The notes under the pieces: model-generated
Database searches by the model: none
Seen by the model: the letters and a program-made list of their open reading frames with translations, nothing else
Told to the model about the DNA's origin: nothing
Shown here: positions 12,766-24,932 of the stretch, one piece after another
Layout: each line of letters starts with the position of its first letter
Numbering within the stretch: the stretch's first letter is position 1
Translations under genes and position numbers: made by a program
Assembly (NCBI GenBank): GCA_028023455.1
Contig: JAQFVV010006199.1
Coordinates: 3,496,646-3,560,645 of the forward strand
From: Epiperipatus broadwayi
Lineage: Eukaryota; Onychophora; Udeonychophora; Euonychophora; Peripatidae
Reading direction: 5' to 3'
DNA: 64,000 bases

Positions 12766-14454
12766 TATCAAACATCCATGCTAAGTTTTTAACAGCTATT
12801 AAACATTAAAGTAGCCAATTTAGATTTTAAAAACCTGTCATGATACTGAAGTAGTGAATTCTTTTATGGAGGGAAAGTGAGTCTATTTTTGGGCTTACTA
12901 AAAATAATACTGATTAATTATCTATTTTTTAATTATTTGATTAAAAGAAAACATATGACATTTTCTTTATGATGGAATAATAAAACAAATGTGAAGCTAT
13001 ATAAGTAATTTAAAATTTAGATGAAAGAAGTTCATCAACTCACAGAAGGATGAAAATTTTTGGAGTTATAGATTTTTGTTAAGCATAAACATTTTAGATC
13101 TTTATTAATACATTGAAATTAACTTGTGTAACAGAAAATAATATTATAATTTTATTAAATCAATAAATGGTAATGTTTTGAATGATAATAATGATATTTT
13201 GAGTGTGTGGAAAAGTATATTAATCACCTTTTAAATAATAACATAATAAAGAAAAGATGACATTTATTGACATATTTAGCATATCTACTCATTTACATAA
13301 GATAAAAGTTAAAATAATTCTTTGCCAACTTACAATGAAAAAAAAACTTTAGCTTTTAATGAGATATTTAGAGAAGTTTTAAAATATTGAATGATATGTT
13401 TGCTTGAAAATGATTGAATCATTTTTTAAGAATACATAAATCTAATAATAACAGTGGGAAAAAGTTTGCAATAATAATCGTGGAATATCATCGATATTCA
13501 TACATCAAATCTACTTTTAAGGCTTTTATTTAAAAATGGCTTCCAGTCAATAAATGAATGATTTTAAAAGATCAAGAAGCTTTATAGATATGGTTTTTAT
13601 TGGCAGGAAAATAATAAAGCATTTGGTTTTGTTAATTAAACAAATTGTTCCTGTCCATTAATGTTTACTCACATTATATAATTTTTATATAATGAACAAG
13701 AGAAAATATCATGCTGTTGATGGAAAATCTAAACCCTTTGAAGTAAAAACTCATGTTAAACACATTTTTAATGTTATAATAATTATTTTTGAAAGAGTTT
13801 ATAGTTGGTCTAATAACTTGAAGAAATTTCAATTTGAATTTATTAAAAGCAGAAATAAAATTTTAATTTTCTTGGCTTTTAGTTTTATAGTACATTGATA
13901 ATGTGCTGTTTTTGCTACTTATCTGCAGAATATAGTATATTTTTAATACTTTGAATTCAAATTATAACGTCTTTGATTTGTAATTAATAATTAAATGTTA
14001 GTGATTTTAATTTTATCATTTAGCTAAGAATTGCTAGATATCTATTCTCTATTCAGTGATTAATCTAAATTATAATTTGGAAATTTTACTCAGCCTGGAG
14101 CCAAATCCAAATTCTAGGTATAGCAAATATATACTTTACCACTGCACAATAAAACACACAAAATAGTATATACATAAATTTAATGACTGCATTTTGGTAT
14201 CTAGAGTTTAATATATAATCTATTTTTGCTTCAAGTATCATTTTAGAAATATTTTAAGATCATTGTAAGTAAATATACATGTGTATGTTTAAAAAAATTA
14301 TAAAATAAATAAAGTAATAATAGTTTTAATTTTTGTAAATTAACATCACAACGTATTTTCACATATATTTTGTTAAATTGCACTATCATAGTCTTAAATT
14401 TTGGATACATTGCACAGTTATTTTAATGTTGAAATGAATTGTTTTATATTTAAT
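12766..14454. other. AT-rich non-coding stretch
   Basis: No gene or element recognised. The 68-codon frame at 13692-13898 starts well but has no recognisable motif. Confidence 0.5.
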
Positions 14455-14645
14455 AATAAGCCACTAAACATCACATGATCACCACTTATTATGCTTGTTA
14501 TTTGCTAGAAACTAGTCTGAGCTATTGGATGAATAGGTACTAGACAGGGATTTTATATGTAAGCCTTCTGGCATCCATTAATTACTCTGGCTTGCACTGA
14601 GTGGCGCTACCGTATGGATGTATAGAGAGTTTTGCCTGTTCTACT
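14455..14645 (+). mobile_element. R1b repeat fragment with inverted junction
   Basis: Positions 14455-14496 match R1b in the minus orientation (AACATCACATGA, then ACTT.TTATGCTTG). From about 14503 the sequence is R1b in the plus orientation, starting inside the ribozyme at GAAAC, loop TA, GTC, and running through ATTGGATGA, GGGATTTTAT and TTTTGCCTGTT. The 5' half of the hammerhead is lost at the inversion point, so this copy cannot fold a complete ribozyme. Confidence 0.65.
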
Positions 14646-17600
14646 ATTTCAAGTATAAAGTGAAGATACATTATCTGTTTTTTTGATAATTTTGAAGGTA
14701 AAAATATCTAAATTTTGAATCTTTAAGAGGCAAAATTATTTGTAATAATAATAATAATAATTACTGTTTATCTTTTAGTAATTGTATTAATAGTTACTAA
14801 AAATTTTAAATTTCTAATTTGTATGGCCTACATTTTTTTTAATACCAATGAATGCATTAATTTTGCATATTATTAAAATATATCATTTTGCTTATTTTCT
14901 ATTTTATAGATTTATTTAATTTATTAATCAAGCAATGACCATTTAATATTACTTTACATTTTTTAGCATTTAAAATATTAAAGCTCTATATTCTTACAAG
15001 AATTGATATCATGTTTTCCAAATAAAAAAATTTGAGCTCAGAATGTATATTTTTATTTATTTCTTTGACCATATTTATGTATCTGTCATTAGTATATGAT
15101 TAGTCAGTACCAGATTAAATTACACAAGGGAATTATATCATTATATAGGATTCATAATAATTACATTTTTATTTTGGTCGTATCCCTGAAACAATTGAAT
15201 ATTGTAATATGAATCCAAAATATAACTTTTTCTGTAAGGTGAGCAATTCAATTTTATAAAAATATGATATGGTTTGAACCTTGATGCCCTAAAATTTGCA
15301 AAAATGCTTTATATCTGCCAATAAATATTTTTATCTATTAAAAATCCTATACTACTTTTGGATATATGATATTGACTGATTCAAAAAAATTAAAATTAAT
15401 TATCAAAATTTTCTCTATTTATTCTATTCTTTTAATATAACTATCAAAATTTGAAAAATTAATTTTTATTCCATAAATTTGATTCATTATCAGCACTCTA
15501 CTTTCTAGATATTCTTTTTACTATTTCCAATCAAGTTCATTCATTTCTCTACTTTTTTTTAACTTCCTAAGATTCTACCAACCTATTGTTTTTTTCCATT
15601 CAAAATTCATGTCCAATATAATTAATCTCATTATTTATACCTTTTTAATAAATAAACTATTCAACACATCACTTTCATTTTTCTTCTAATCTACATATCT
15701 AAAACTTCTAATCTTTTCTCTCTTTTCTCAATTGTCTACATTTTTGTTAAGTTATATTTTAAATAATATATTTATTAAGGATATTTATCAAATCTAACTC
15801 AAATAGTACATAATTTTTTATTCTATTTAAAATCTATATTTTTTATTCATTATTTTATTATCAATTATGCATCTTTTCAAATATTTAAAAGCATTAACTT
15901 GTTATGGAATCCTTACCTTTAATTTTTTTATTGCATTTGTTTTAATATACGTATATTCTATTTTTTAACTTTGTACAAGTTTTATGAATTGTATATAACA
16001 TTTAAATATCTTAGTAGTGTAACATCATGTACATATTTGATACAGTGAACTCTTTCATCTCCAATAAAATCTCAATATTATCAAACAATGCTCATTTTTC
16101 AACTTATCTAAATATATATGACACTGAGAATGTTAACTTTAGTTAATAAATTGCATCATATCTTTGGAAGTTTATAATATTTAAAATTGTAGTTGGTAAG
16201 TTAGAACTTTAAAAAAATGATATTAAAAGTAATATACTTGGTTCATCAAAATAATGCTGATATTGCTGTGTAAAATTAAGTAGTTATGAATTCATCTAGT
16301 CAGGAAATAATTCAAATTGGAAAACTGATGGAAATTTTTTTAACATAAAAAAAAAAAACATTTTTAAATATAAGGTCAGCAAACTATTTAGATTCAAATT
16401 CTACAGTAACAATACAGTAATCCAGATATATGCCCCTACATCAAATAACTGAGATAGTGATATAAAATACTTTTGCATTCATCATATTATTGTTGGTCAT
16501 TTGAGAGATTGAAATACTATGATTGAAAGTCATCATTGAGGATAGGAACAAGATGTAGGTCAATATGGTTTTGAAATAATAAATGAATAGATAAAAGTCT
16601 TAAAAAAGTTGCTTTAGAAAATATATTATAAATTTAAATGCATTATTCCGGCATGAAGATTGAAAATAAAATTAAAACAATATAACCATAATACTAGGAA
16701 ATAAAGATGATCTAGAACATTATAACAATTTCATATTTTGTAGAAGTCAGATACATATTTAAATCATAATTTAATAATAACAAGTAGTAAATTGAAGCTT
16801 AAACAATCAAATAAAACTCATTTTCCAAAGTGAAGACAGTAAAGATAGAATTTTTTATTATTATTTATAATTAAAAGAGCAACGAATAAATTGAAAAGGA
16901 GTAGAAGCTCCAAAATAGATAAAATAGAAAATATTTAAAAAAATTGTAGGCTGAAAAATTTTGCATTTTAAAAATACAATATTTAAATCATGAACAAAAT
17001 GATCATTAACACCAATTTATAAAAAGAAAAGCATGAAAAAATGTATGAAGTACAAAATTGTATCGTTAATTATTGTTTTAAGTAAATTTTTAACAAATAT
17101 TTAAAAAAATAAAAACCCCATATTAAGAAATAGGCAAATAAAACAGCAGTATTTATAAAAAGATAATACTTCATTTATTACAGAGAAAGTCGAAAGAAAA
17201 TAAAGTTTTATTGACTTACCAAATAGTTCTGGACATTATTAACTAAAAAATAAATTTATTTAGTTATAAACAACTTTGCGAATATTTGGAGAAAATTTAG
17301 TTCAAAAATGAAAAAGATATAAGTTAAGAAAATCCAGTATTATGAATCATAATTATCACATATTTGAAAAAATGGATCAGATCAAAAATATATACAAAGG
17401 AATATCAGTGTAGGAAATGAAAACAAATAATTTTAAAAAATAAACTGATATAATCACTGAATACTATAAAAAATACTGAATTTTACATTTGAGATACTAA
17501 AGAAGAAAGGAAAGAAATGTAGATTATACATAAACATGACTGAAACAAAAAAAATTGAAAAAGAAAATTAATTGATAGAACTAAACAAGAGAATTTAAAA

Positions 17601-18149
17601 GAACAAAGGTCATTTTAATTGCCAAAAATAAAATTAAGAATAATCAGAAAATATGTCTATAAGATGGTAACAAAATTTCAAAAAGCAAAAACTTGAGATT
17701 ACAAAATAATTGCACATACTGAGGATATGAATATTTATTAATGTATGATACAAAATACAGATAATGACAAAATTTAATGAGAAGCATTTTTATATTTGAG
17801 AAAAATATGTTCAATATAAAGAATTAGATAGATATAAAATATTTATAATGAAAATTATACAAACAATTGGATCAGTAAAAAATTTTATTGAAAAGGTTTA
17901 TAAAGGATAAGTTATAACTCTTCATCTATAAACATCAAATAAAACATTTATTAAAACAAAAATATTTAGTAATATTACACAATCATAATTAGAAAGGAAA
18001 AACAATTTAAAACAGGGCAGATAATGTTAAAAAATAATATTAAGTTACTTTAGATCCATTCAAAATTTTTTTAAGATATAAATAAAACTATAAATTGTAT
18101 TTGTATATTGACCTATTTCTGTCATCTAATATGAATATTAAATGTCTTT
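14646..18149. other. AT-rich stretch with strand-composition blocks
   Basis: No ORF or domain can be read. About 15360-15770 is pyrimidine-rich and G-poor on the plus strand, while about 16590-18060 is strongly purine (A) rich. The asymmetry suggests old strand-biased insertions, but no homology is visible. Confidence 0.5.
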
Positions 18150-19520
18150 TGAAAAATTTGTCATTATTTAAATATTTCAAATATGTTCAATTATTAGTAA
18201 TAGCACAGGTTGGTGTATGCACAACATTTTGAGATGTATTATTCTCCCCTTTTTCTCAGGTGCTGCTGGTCTGATTAGTGATAGTACTAGCATAGGAATT
18301 AAATCTGGATCCTTAGATATTTGAGTATTGAATTTTAAACTAACACTCTAGCCAAATGAGCTATCCTGACAAAAGCAACAGCTGGTAGAAATTTTATATA
18401 AATTATCTATGAGGTTCCTCATGATTTCTCCACTTTTTTTTTATAAGAGAAAAGTTGATTAATGGTTTTCATACATTATTTACAGTCACACTAGATTGAC
18501 TTATGGGATTGTATGCCATTGTCATGTGAGTAGCTTCTTTAAATTTCCTTCTTTGTACCTTTTTTTCATTACCCAATATTTTTGTATTTTCCCAATTAAA
18601 CACATGTTCATTGGCACATGCATGTCGGCTACCATAGACAAATCTGTTTTCTTTCTTCTAATTATCAGTTTGTGTTCTTTCAAGGATGACTAGTCTCACC
18701 AACATACCTTTTTTCATATTCACATAGTATTTTATAAATGCAGTTTTTTTTTAAGTTTAGTCTTTGTAGATGTTAGATTTCCTCATAGTGTGGTATTGCT
18801 CTGGAAAGCCATTCTGATGTTATACTATTTTCCTTAATTTGTCTGCTATTTTTGGTATGTATAGGTACACTGAAATAGCAATAATTGTTTTTTCTTTTGA
18901 TGGTTCTTTTTGTTGCCTATTTAAGGTTTTCTTAATAGCAACCGATGGATAACTGTTTTTTCATAAGAGTTTTTTTATATAGATTTTTTTTTCAAATCAC
19001 TAGTTTCTGAACAAACTTCTTTTGCTCTGTTTGATAGTTACTGCATTTTGTGTTTCTGGTGTGATTGGATGTATAGGTTAAGTATTTTCTTGTATGTGTA
19101 GGTTTTCGGTAAACTATAAATTTGATTTTGTCTTGTCACAAGAACATCTAAAATGCCAATTTTTGTTTTTGTTTCAATTCTGTTTTAAATTTAATTAAAG
19201 GGGATATGTTGTTGATGTGTTTCCAGAAAGTTTGTAGTAGTGATTCACCATGTGACCATACAACAAAGTATCATCTACATAGTAAAGCCAAATATTAAGT
19301 GGATATGGAATAGTTTCTATCTCTGTGTTTTCAAGTTCTGTGTAAATATTGCTAATAAGCAGTGACAATGGTGATCCCATAGTCATTCCTTGATTTTATT
19401 GCAAGAATTCTGTGTTAAATTGATAATAAATATTTTTATGCAGAATGTTAATATGTTCCATTATACTATCAATGGGAAGAGTTATTCTGATTTGTAAACT
19501 ATTATCATCATTGTTTATTT
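18150..19520 (-). pseudogene. PLE3 left arm: decayed Penelope-like RT and GIY-YIG
   Basis: On the minus strand, running away from the palindrome centre, fragments of a PLE protein are readable. MGSPLSLLISNIY is reverse-transcriptase motif B, and LYYVDDTLLYG near 19270 is motif C. Further on, RYVGETSH near 18700 is the YIG half of a GIY-YIG endonuclease, followed by ACANEHVFNWENTKIL and a C-terminal tail near 18500. Stops and frameshifts are frequent. The N-terminal part of the RT is missing, so the copy is 5'-truncated at the palindrome centre. Motif B is the common PLE form, unlike PLE1 and PLE2, so this is another lineage. Confidence 0.75.
18294..18370 (-). repeat. tRNA-like segment in PLE3 tail (left)
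   Basis: The minus strand reads GGATAGCTCATTTGGCTAGAG (A-box-like) and, about 40 nt later, GATTTAATTCC (B-box-like). It resembles the head of a tRNA-derived SINE. The same segment occurs at the same place in the right arm, so it was part of the element before the arms diverged. Confidence 0.6.
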
Positions 19521-19641
19521 TAAGGAAAATATTAAATGGTGATAATAGATTACAAACCAGAACAACTCTTCCTACTAATAGTATAATGTAACTAAAACAA
19601 TCTGCATAAAAACAAACTACTTTCAATATAACACAGAATTC
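19405..19641. repeat. Centre of PLE3 palindrome
   Basis: GAATTCTGTGTTAA (from 19405) mirrors TAACACAGAATTC (ending 19641), and a further match is readable between them, for example AAGAGTT and AACTCTT. The dyad centre is near 19523. The two arms are clearly diverged by substitutions and indels, so the palindrome is old. Confidence 0.75.
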
Positions 19642-20377
19642 TTCCAACAAAAACAAGGAATGGCTATGGCTCCACTTTTCCCTTCTTATTAGCAATATTT
19701 ACATGAAAGAACTTGAAACTACAGCCATAAAAACTACTCCATATCCACCTAACATTTGGTTTCACTATGTAATGATACATTTGTTGTATGACAACATAGT
19801 GAAACACTACTCCAAAATTGCTTAAAACACATCAACATATCTCCTTTAATTAAATTCACAACAGAATCAGAACAAGAACAAAAGTTAGAATTCTTAGGTG
19901 TTCTTGTGACTAGGCTATCTCATGATTAAATTAAAGCTATAGTGTACTGAAAACCCACAGATAGAGGAAAATACTTAGCTTATACCTCCAATCACACCAG
20001 AAACATAAAACATGAAGTTATACTATCCCTATGAAACAGAGCAAAAGAAGCTTGTTTAAAAACCAGCAATTTGAAAAAAGGTGATTTATATAGAACAAAA
20101 TCTTATGAAAAACTGTTATCCATAAGAAAACCTTAAATAGATATAAAAAAAGAACCATCAAAAGATAAAAACAATTATTGGTACTGTAGTGTCTCCATAC
20201 TTACCAAAAATAGCAGATATATTAAGGAAAGTCTGCAATTAGTATAACATCATAACAGCTTTCCAGAGCAATACCACATTATGAGGAATTCTAATATCTA
20301 CAAAGCCTTAACTTGAAATGATGAAAAGAAAAAAATATATCTATAGAATACCATATAAATGTGGATATATATATATA

Positions 20378-20447
20378 TCCACAGATGGCGTTCTACCAAA
20401 AACACCGATCAAGCGTATGTTTTGTTATGTAGAACGCCATCTGTGGA
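20378..20447. repeat. 70-nt hairpin inside the PLE3 right arm
   Basis: TCCACAGATGGCGTTCTAC (20378-20396) is the exact reverse complement of 20429-20447: a 19-bp perfect stem with a 32-nt loop. (TA)n runs lie on both sides (20366-20377 and about 20499-20513). It is absent from the left arm, so it belongs to a later insertion, probably a small fold-back element targeting TA repeats. Confidence 0.85.
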
Positions 20448-20834
20448 CATAAATACAAGCGTTAGCAAGTTTTTTAACTTGCATTTTTGTTTTTCATATA
20501 TATATATATATATTTTGTTGAAATCATTCATTCCATTGCAAAGCACTTGCAAAAACATAAACTGATGATTACAAGAGAGAAAACAAATGTGTTTAATGTA
20601 GAAGACCATCATGTATGTACTAATGAACATATGTTCAATTGGAAAAATACAAAAATATTGGATAAAGAAGTAAAGGTACAAAGAAGAAAATTTAAAGAAA
20701 CTGCTCACATGACAATGAAAAACAATCCCATAAGCCAACCTAGTGTGACTATACTTAATGTATAGAAATCACTAATCAACTTTTCTCTTAGAAAAAAAGT
20801 GGAGAAATCAGGAGGAACCTCATAGATAAGTATA

Positions 20835-20910
20835 AGGATGGATCAGTTGGTTAGAGCATTACCTTAAAATTAAATACTCAAGAGTATAAGGGTCTGTGTT
20901 TAATTCCCAT
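20835..20910 (+). repeat. tRNA-like segment in PLE3 tail (right)
   Basis: GGATGGATCAGTTGGTTAGAG is A-box-like and GTTTAATTCCC is B-box-like, as in a tRNA-derived SINE head. About 150 nt of shared non-tRNA sequence follows (GGGGAGAATA, TGTTATGCATA). It is collinear with 18294-18370 in the left arm. Degenerate box sequences and poor anticodon pairing argue against a working tRNA. Confidence 0.6.
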
Positions 20911-21060
20911 AATAGTACTGTCATTGATCAGGCCAGAAACATCTGAAGAAGAGGGGAGAATAGTAGCTCTTGAAATGTTATGCATATTCGAACTTGTGTG
21001 CTGTTACTAACAGTTGAATGTGTTTGGAATATTTAAATAAAGTTAAATTTTTCTAAAGAT

Positions 21061-23521
21061 ATTTAATACATATATTAGATTATAGAAATAGTCCAATATA
21101 TAAATACAACTAAAACACTATCATCACAAACCTTTAGGAAAAATATAAATTGTTGGCAAAACACACTCCAAATACTAAGGGCATGAAGCTTATGGATTTT
21201 TATGATGTTCTGACAGAAATGCATGTTTAAAAACATTTTCTGTGATACCATTAAATGATTTTAAATGTTTTATATCAAAGAAATGGTAAATCAACGCTTT
21301 TTTGTTTATTGGCTTTTTTCCAGATGTGATTAGAATTAATTTTTTTATTTGAAATTATAGAAAGTTATTTCATTAAATTTCAGAATAAACGATTTGAGTT
21401 TAATAATAAATGAAAGTAATTCACGTTTCTGAATGTTCATGAAAATTTTATAGAATAATTTTTTTAAAAATTATATTTTAATTTTTCATTTCAGTCTATT
21501 TTACTAAAAATTGTTAGTATTTTGCTTAAATATTAATGTTGATTCAAATTGACACTCATTGTCCTAAATATATAAATATAAAAAACTTTTCAATATTTTA
21601 CTGTGTAAACATATTTTATATTTGCCTTTGATGCATTAGTTTAAATATAGAATACTTTTTCATTAATATTAAATAAAAGTTTTAGAATGTTTTGTTAAAA
21701 CCTTTATTGAATTTGCTTTTTAAACTTTTATATCCCAATTTTTTTTATATTGCACTATATTGACTTTTTATAAATTTTCATTTAAACTAAATGTCGTTTT
21801 TTATAAAATACAAATTTTCTTTTAAATCAATTTGACTAGTGCATTATACATATGTCTTGTATATATACAAACAAAAAGCTCTGCAATAAACTCTACAATA
21901 TTCAAAATACCAATATAAAAAAATAAAATAATAGCTATAGCCAGAAAAACTTGTGGCCAGTTTGCTATTCTATAAACTGGATGTAACTATTATTTATTTT
22001 TATATATTGGTGTTTTGAATATTGTAATTTATTTCAAAAATTTTTGTTCATTATATTTATTTTATAAATATAGTTATTGGATATTTTGTATGTTTTGGTT
22101 GTATTAAAATATTTATAAGAGGATACTTAATTTTGATTAGTCCATTTCTGTGAAATTTTATTTTATACAAACTATTTTAAAAATAGTATAAAAGCAAGGT
22201 TGTGCCATAATTTTACAATATTGGCTTGTTAAATAAATCGCTACAGAATATTATATATACAGCCAGTTATCAGTATATACAATATACTACATAGTATCTT
22301 AAAAGCTTTAACAAATATATTATTTATACAATCAGTTAATTTATGAAATCATTATAGTGAAAGGGGATAGTCATTTTATTTTGAATGATTTGAGTTTGTC
22401 ATTCTATTTTTTTTATATACTTAAAAACAATCTGCAAGTTGTATAAGTCTGTTCTTGTATTGAATTACTGTATGTAATGAATGTAAAATTTGACTACTAA
22501 TAAAAAGTTAAAATAAATAGCTATTCTCATTAACATAAAATATTGATTACTGAATATTATAATACTGAGATTGAATATTAAAATTGTCTTCATTCAATCA
22601 CAGGAATAAAAGAAGTTCAAATATTAATAGGCTAAATTTTAATGATTATAATCTTTATTTTGTAATTATTTATATAACAGGAATAAAACAAGCATGTGAA
22701 TTTTGAGAGCAAATTTCAGTACTGTAGTTAGAAATGATTTTTATCGATAATAGTAATCAACACTAAAGCCTATATACACAGGAGCAGATATCAGACTGAC
22801 AACTTTACTAGCAAGACTTAAATTCCTATTCTCCACATCATTTATCAGTCAAAACTTTCAATTCCATCAAAAAAATTGTCGTATTTTATACCTCAATTAC
22901 AAATTGAGCAATAAGTAAAAAATTTAAACAATTTTAATTATAATAATAACAACAATAATAACAACAGCAACAATAAAGTATTTATGATATTTAACTATCA
23001 CTGATTAAATCACATATATCCTAAGTATTTTAAGATGTATTTTGTGAATGAAGGTAAAACAGCTATTAAACTTTTTAAAAAAATTAATGGTTGGAATTTA
23101 AATATTTTTTGCTAAACTTTCGACGTTGTTACATGTTTTCATGAACAATCAGTTTTTTTATTTATTTAACTTTATTATTATTATTATCTACCCAATTATT
23201 GTTCAATTAATGAGTAAATAGATAAACTTAGTTCAAGAATAAAACAAGAAAGGAACCCATAAACATTTACTAGTCAGCATTTGATTAGTAAATATTCTAA
23301 TGAATATTATTTTTATTTTTCATTGTTTCTTTGCTGGAAAATGTTGGGGTGGTATTTGTTCTGCAACCAACTAGTTAAGTAATATTCATGTATTTAAATA
23401 AAAAATATAGAATGAAATATTATTATGCTTTGAATTAATGGGAATATTGCATATTAAAATATCAAGTTTTGAAATTGTAAAGTCTATTAAAATTAATTAC
23501 AATAATCAATCAACTTGTCAA
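21061..23521. other. AT-rich non-coding stretch
   Basis: No gene or recognised element. A short imperfect inverted match lies near 21890-22030: ATATTCAAAATACCAATATA against its complement around TATTGGTGTTTTGAATATT, possibly a small fold-back element of about 140 bp. Confidence 0.5.
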
Positions 23522-23588
23522 GCATTGGTGGTGGTTAGCACAGCTGCCTTCCAAGCAGCCGGCCCAGGTTCTCTTCCCAGTTAACGCT
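23522..23588 (+). pseudogene. tRNA-Gly(UCC) pseudogene or tRNA-derived SINE head
   Basis: The 67-nt segment follows the animal tRNA-Gly(UCC) pattern. The acceptor starts GCATTGG and ends TTAACGC with one A-C mismatch. The anticodon arm GCTGC.CTTCCAA.GCAGC is perfect with anticodon TCC. About 5 nt are missing from the D arm, the T stem has two mismatches and the T loop reads TTCTC instead of TTCGA. A short A-run follows (23598-23606). It is unlikely to be functional. Confidence 0.75.
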
Positions 23589-24560
23589 TTAACATATAAA
23601 AAAAAATAATCAATCAATTTTAATTAGATTAATAACTGGTCAATATTATGCAATTTTTTGCTTTGTTATAAATTTTTGTTCACTTTGTTGTTGTAAATAA
23701 TTATGACTATTAAGTAAGAGGAAGAAATGAGTGGACATGAATATTATTTGAGACCATTAATTTTGATAGAATATGAATAAAGATGTCAATCAGGCTAAAT
23801 AAGCTTTAATAATTAATGCATATAAATCTTATTGTGTACATACTTGTACTCAAATACATGAATTAAATAAGTTAAGTATTTAAGGTTAAGCAATAAAGCT
23901 AGGATTGCAAATGATTAATTAACATAAATAGATCATTTTTAATTTTGTTCCCAAATACATATGAATTTGGATTATATCTATGCTATCTGGTACATTCATG
24001 ACATTTTTTATAGATCATTGGAAAAAATCTATAGAATCACTTGTAAGAAAATATCTTAAATATGGTGATGATGATGATCAAATAAAAATAACCATAACAA
24101 AATTGCATTTCAAATAAAAAAAATGCTATTCACTTTTATTTTAAAGATTAGTAATTTATTTTTTAAGAGTTAGTAATAAGAAAGCTTCTTGAATATTTAC
24201 AAAAAAAAGTAAAATTAATGCAAAGAGAGAACTTTAAGTTACTAATAAAATGGATTGAGTTTAATTTATTTCCCAGCATGTCAAAGGAAGAGAATCAATC
24301 ATTATCCTTAACATTGCAGTTTTGAAATTGTGCTAAATAATTTTTTCTTAGAATTTTTTTTACATGCTAAGATTACCTTTCTTTCTTTCATAGTAATCAT
24401 TAGAAGCTTTCGGAGATTAAAAAAAAAGTGCATTTCATGATGCTAGAGAATTACATATCAGTTAGTGGTAGCAAATAAAAAATATATCTTATATAATAAT
24501 TTTGTTTCATTACATGAAACTTAAAGCTTAACTAATTAATATAGAGATTTCTAAATGTTT
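23589..24560. other. AT-rich non-coding stretch
   Basis: Nothing recognisable apart from a small GATGATGATGATGAT run at 24066-24080. Confidence 0.5.
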
Positions 24561-24562
24561 GA

Positions 24563-24697
<135 letters not shown>

Positions 24698-24932
24698 GTG
24701 AACAAATGGATAGATAGAAGATCTTATTCACTCAGTGAACACTGCCCCAGATGTGTGACCAAATGTATGGACTGATTAGTTCTATTTACCACATATATTA
24801 TTCTTTGAATGAGAGCTTAACTATATTTCACACTTTAATTCTGTCAGTGGTTAGCCAATGGATCACATGATAAAAGATTAATAATTAATAAGCACTAACC
24901 ATTTTAAATACTATGACATTTTCTTTACCACA

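Larger units (their letters stand above)
19526..21060 (+). pseudogene. PLE3 right arm: decayed Penelope-like RT and GIY-YIG
   Basis: This is the inverted partner of 18150-19520. It encodes broken versions of the same protein, with an LLISNIYMKELE-like motif B near 19690, a damaged YVDD motif (HYV then stop) near 19755, and a readable C-terminal end (NWKNTKILDKEVKVQRRKF) near 20640-20700. A roughly 170-bp insertion with a (TA)n flank splits the GIY-YIG region at about 20360-20515. The rest is collinear with the left arm as far as the SINE-like tail. Confidence 0.75.
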
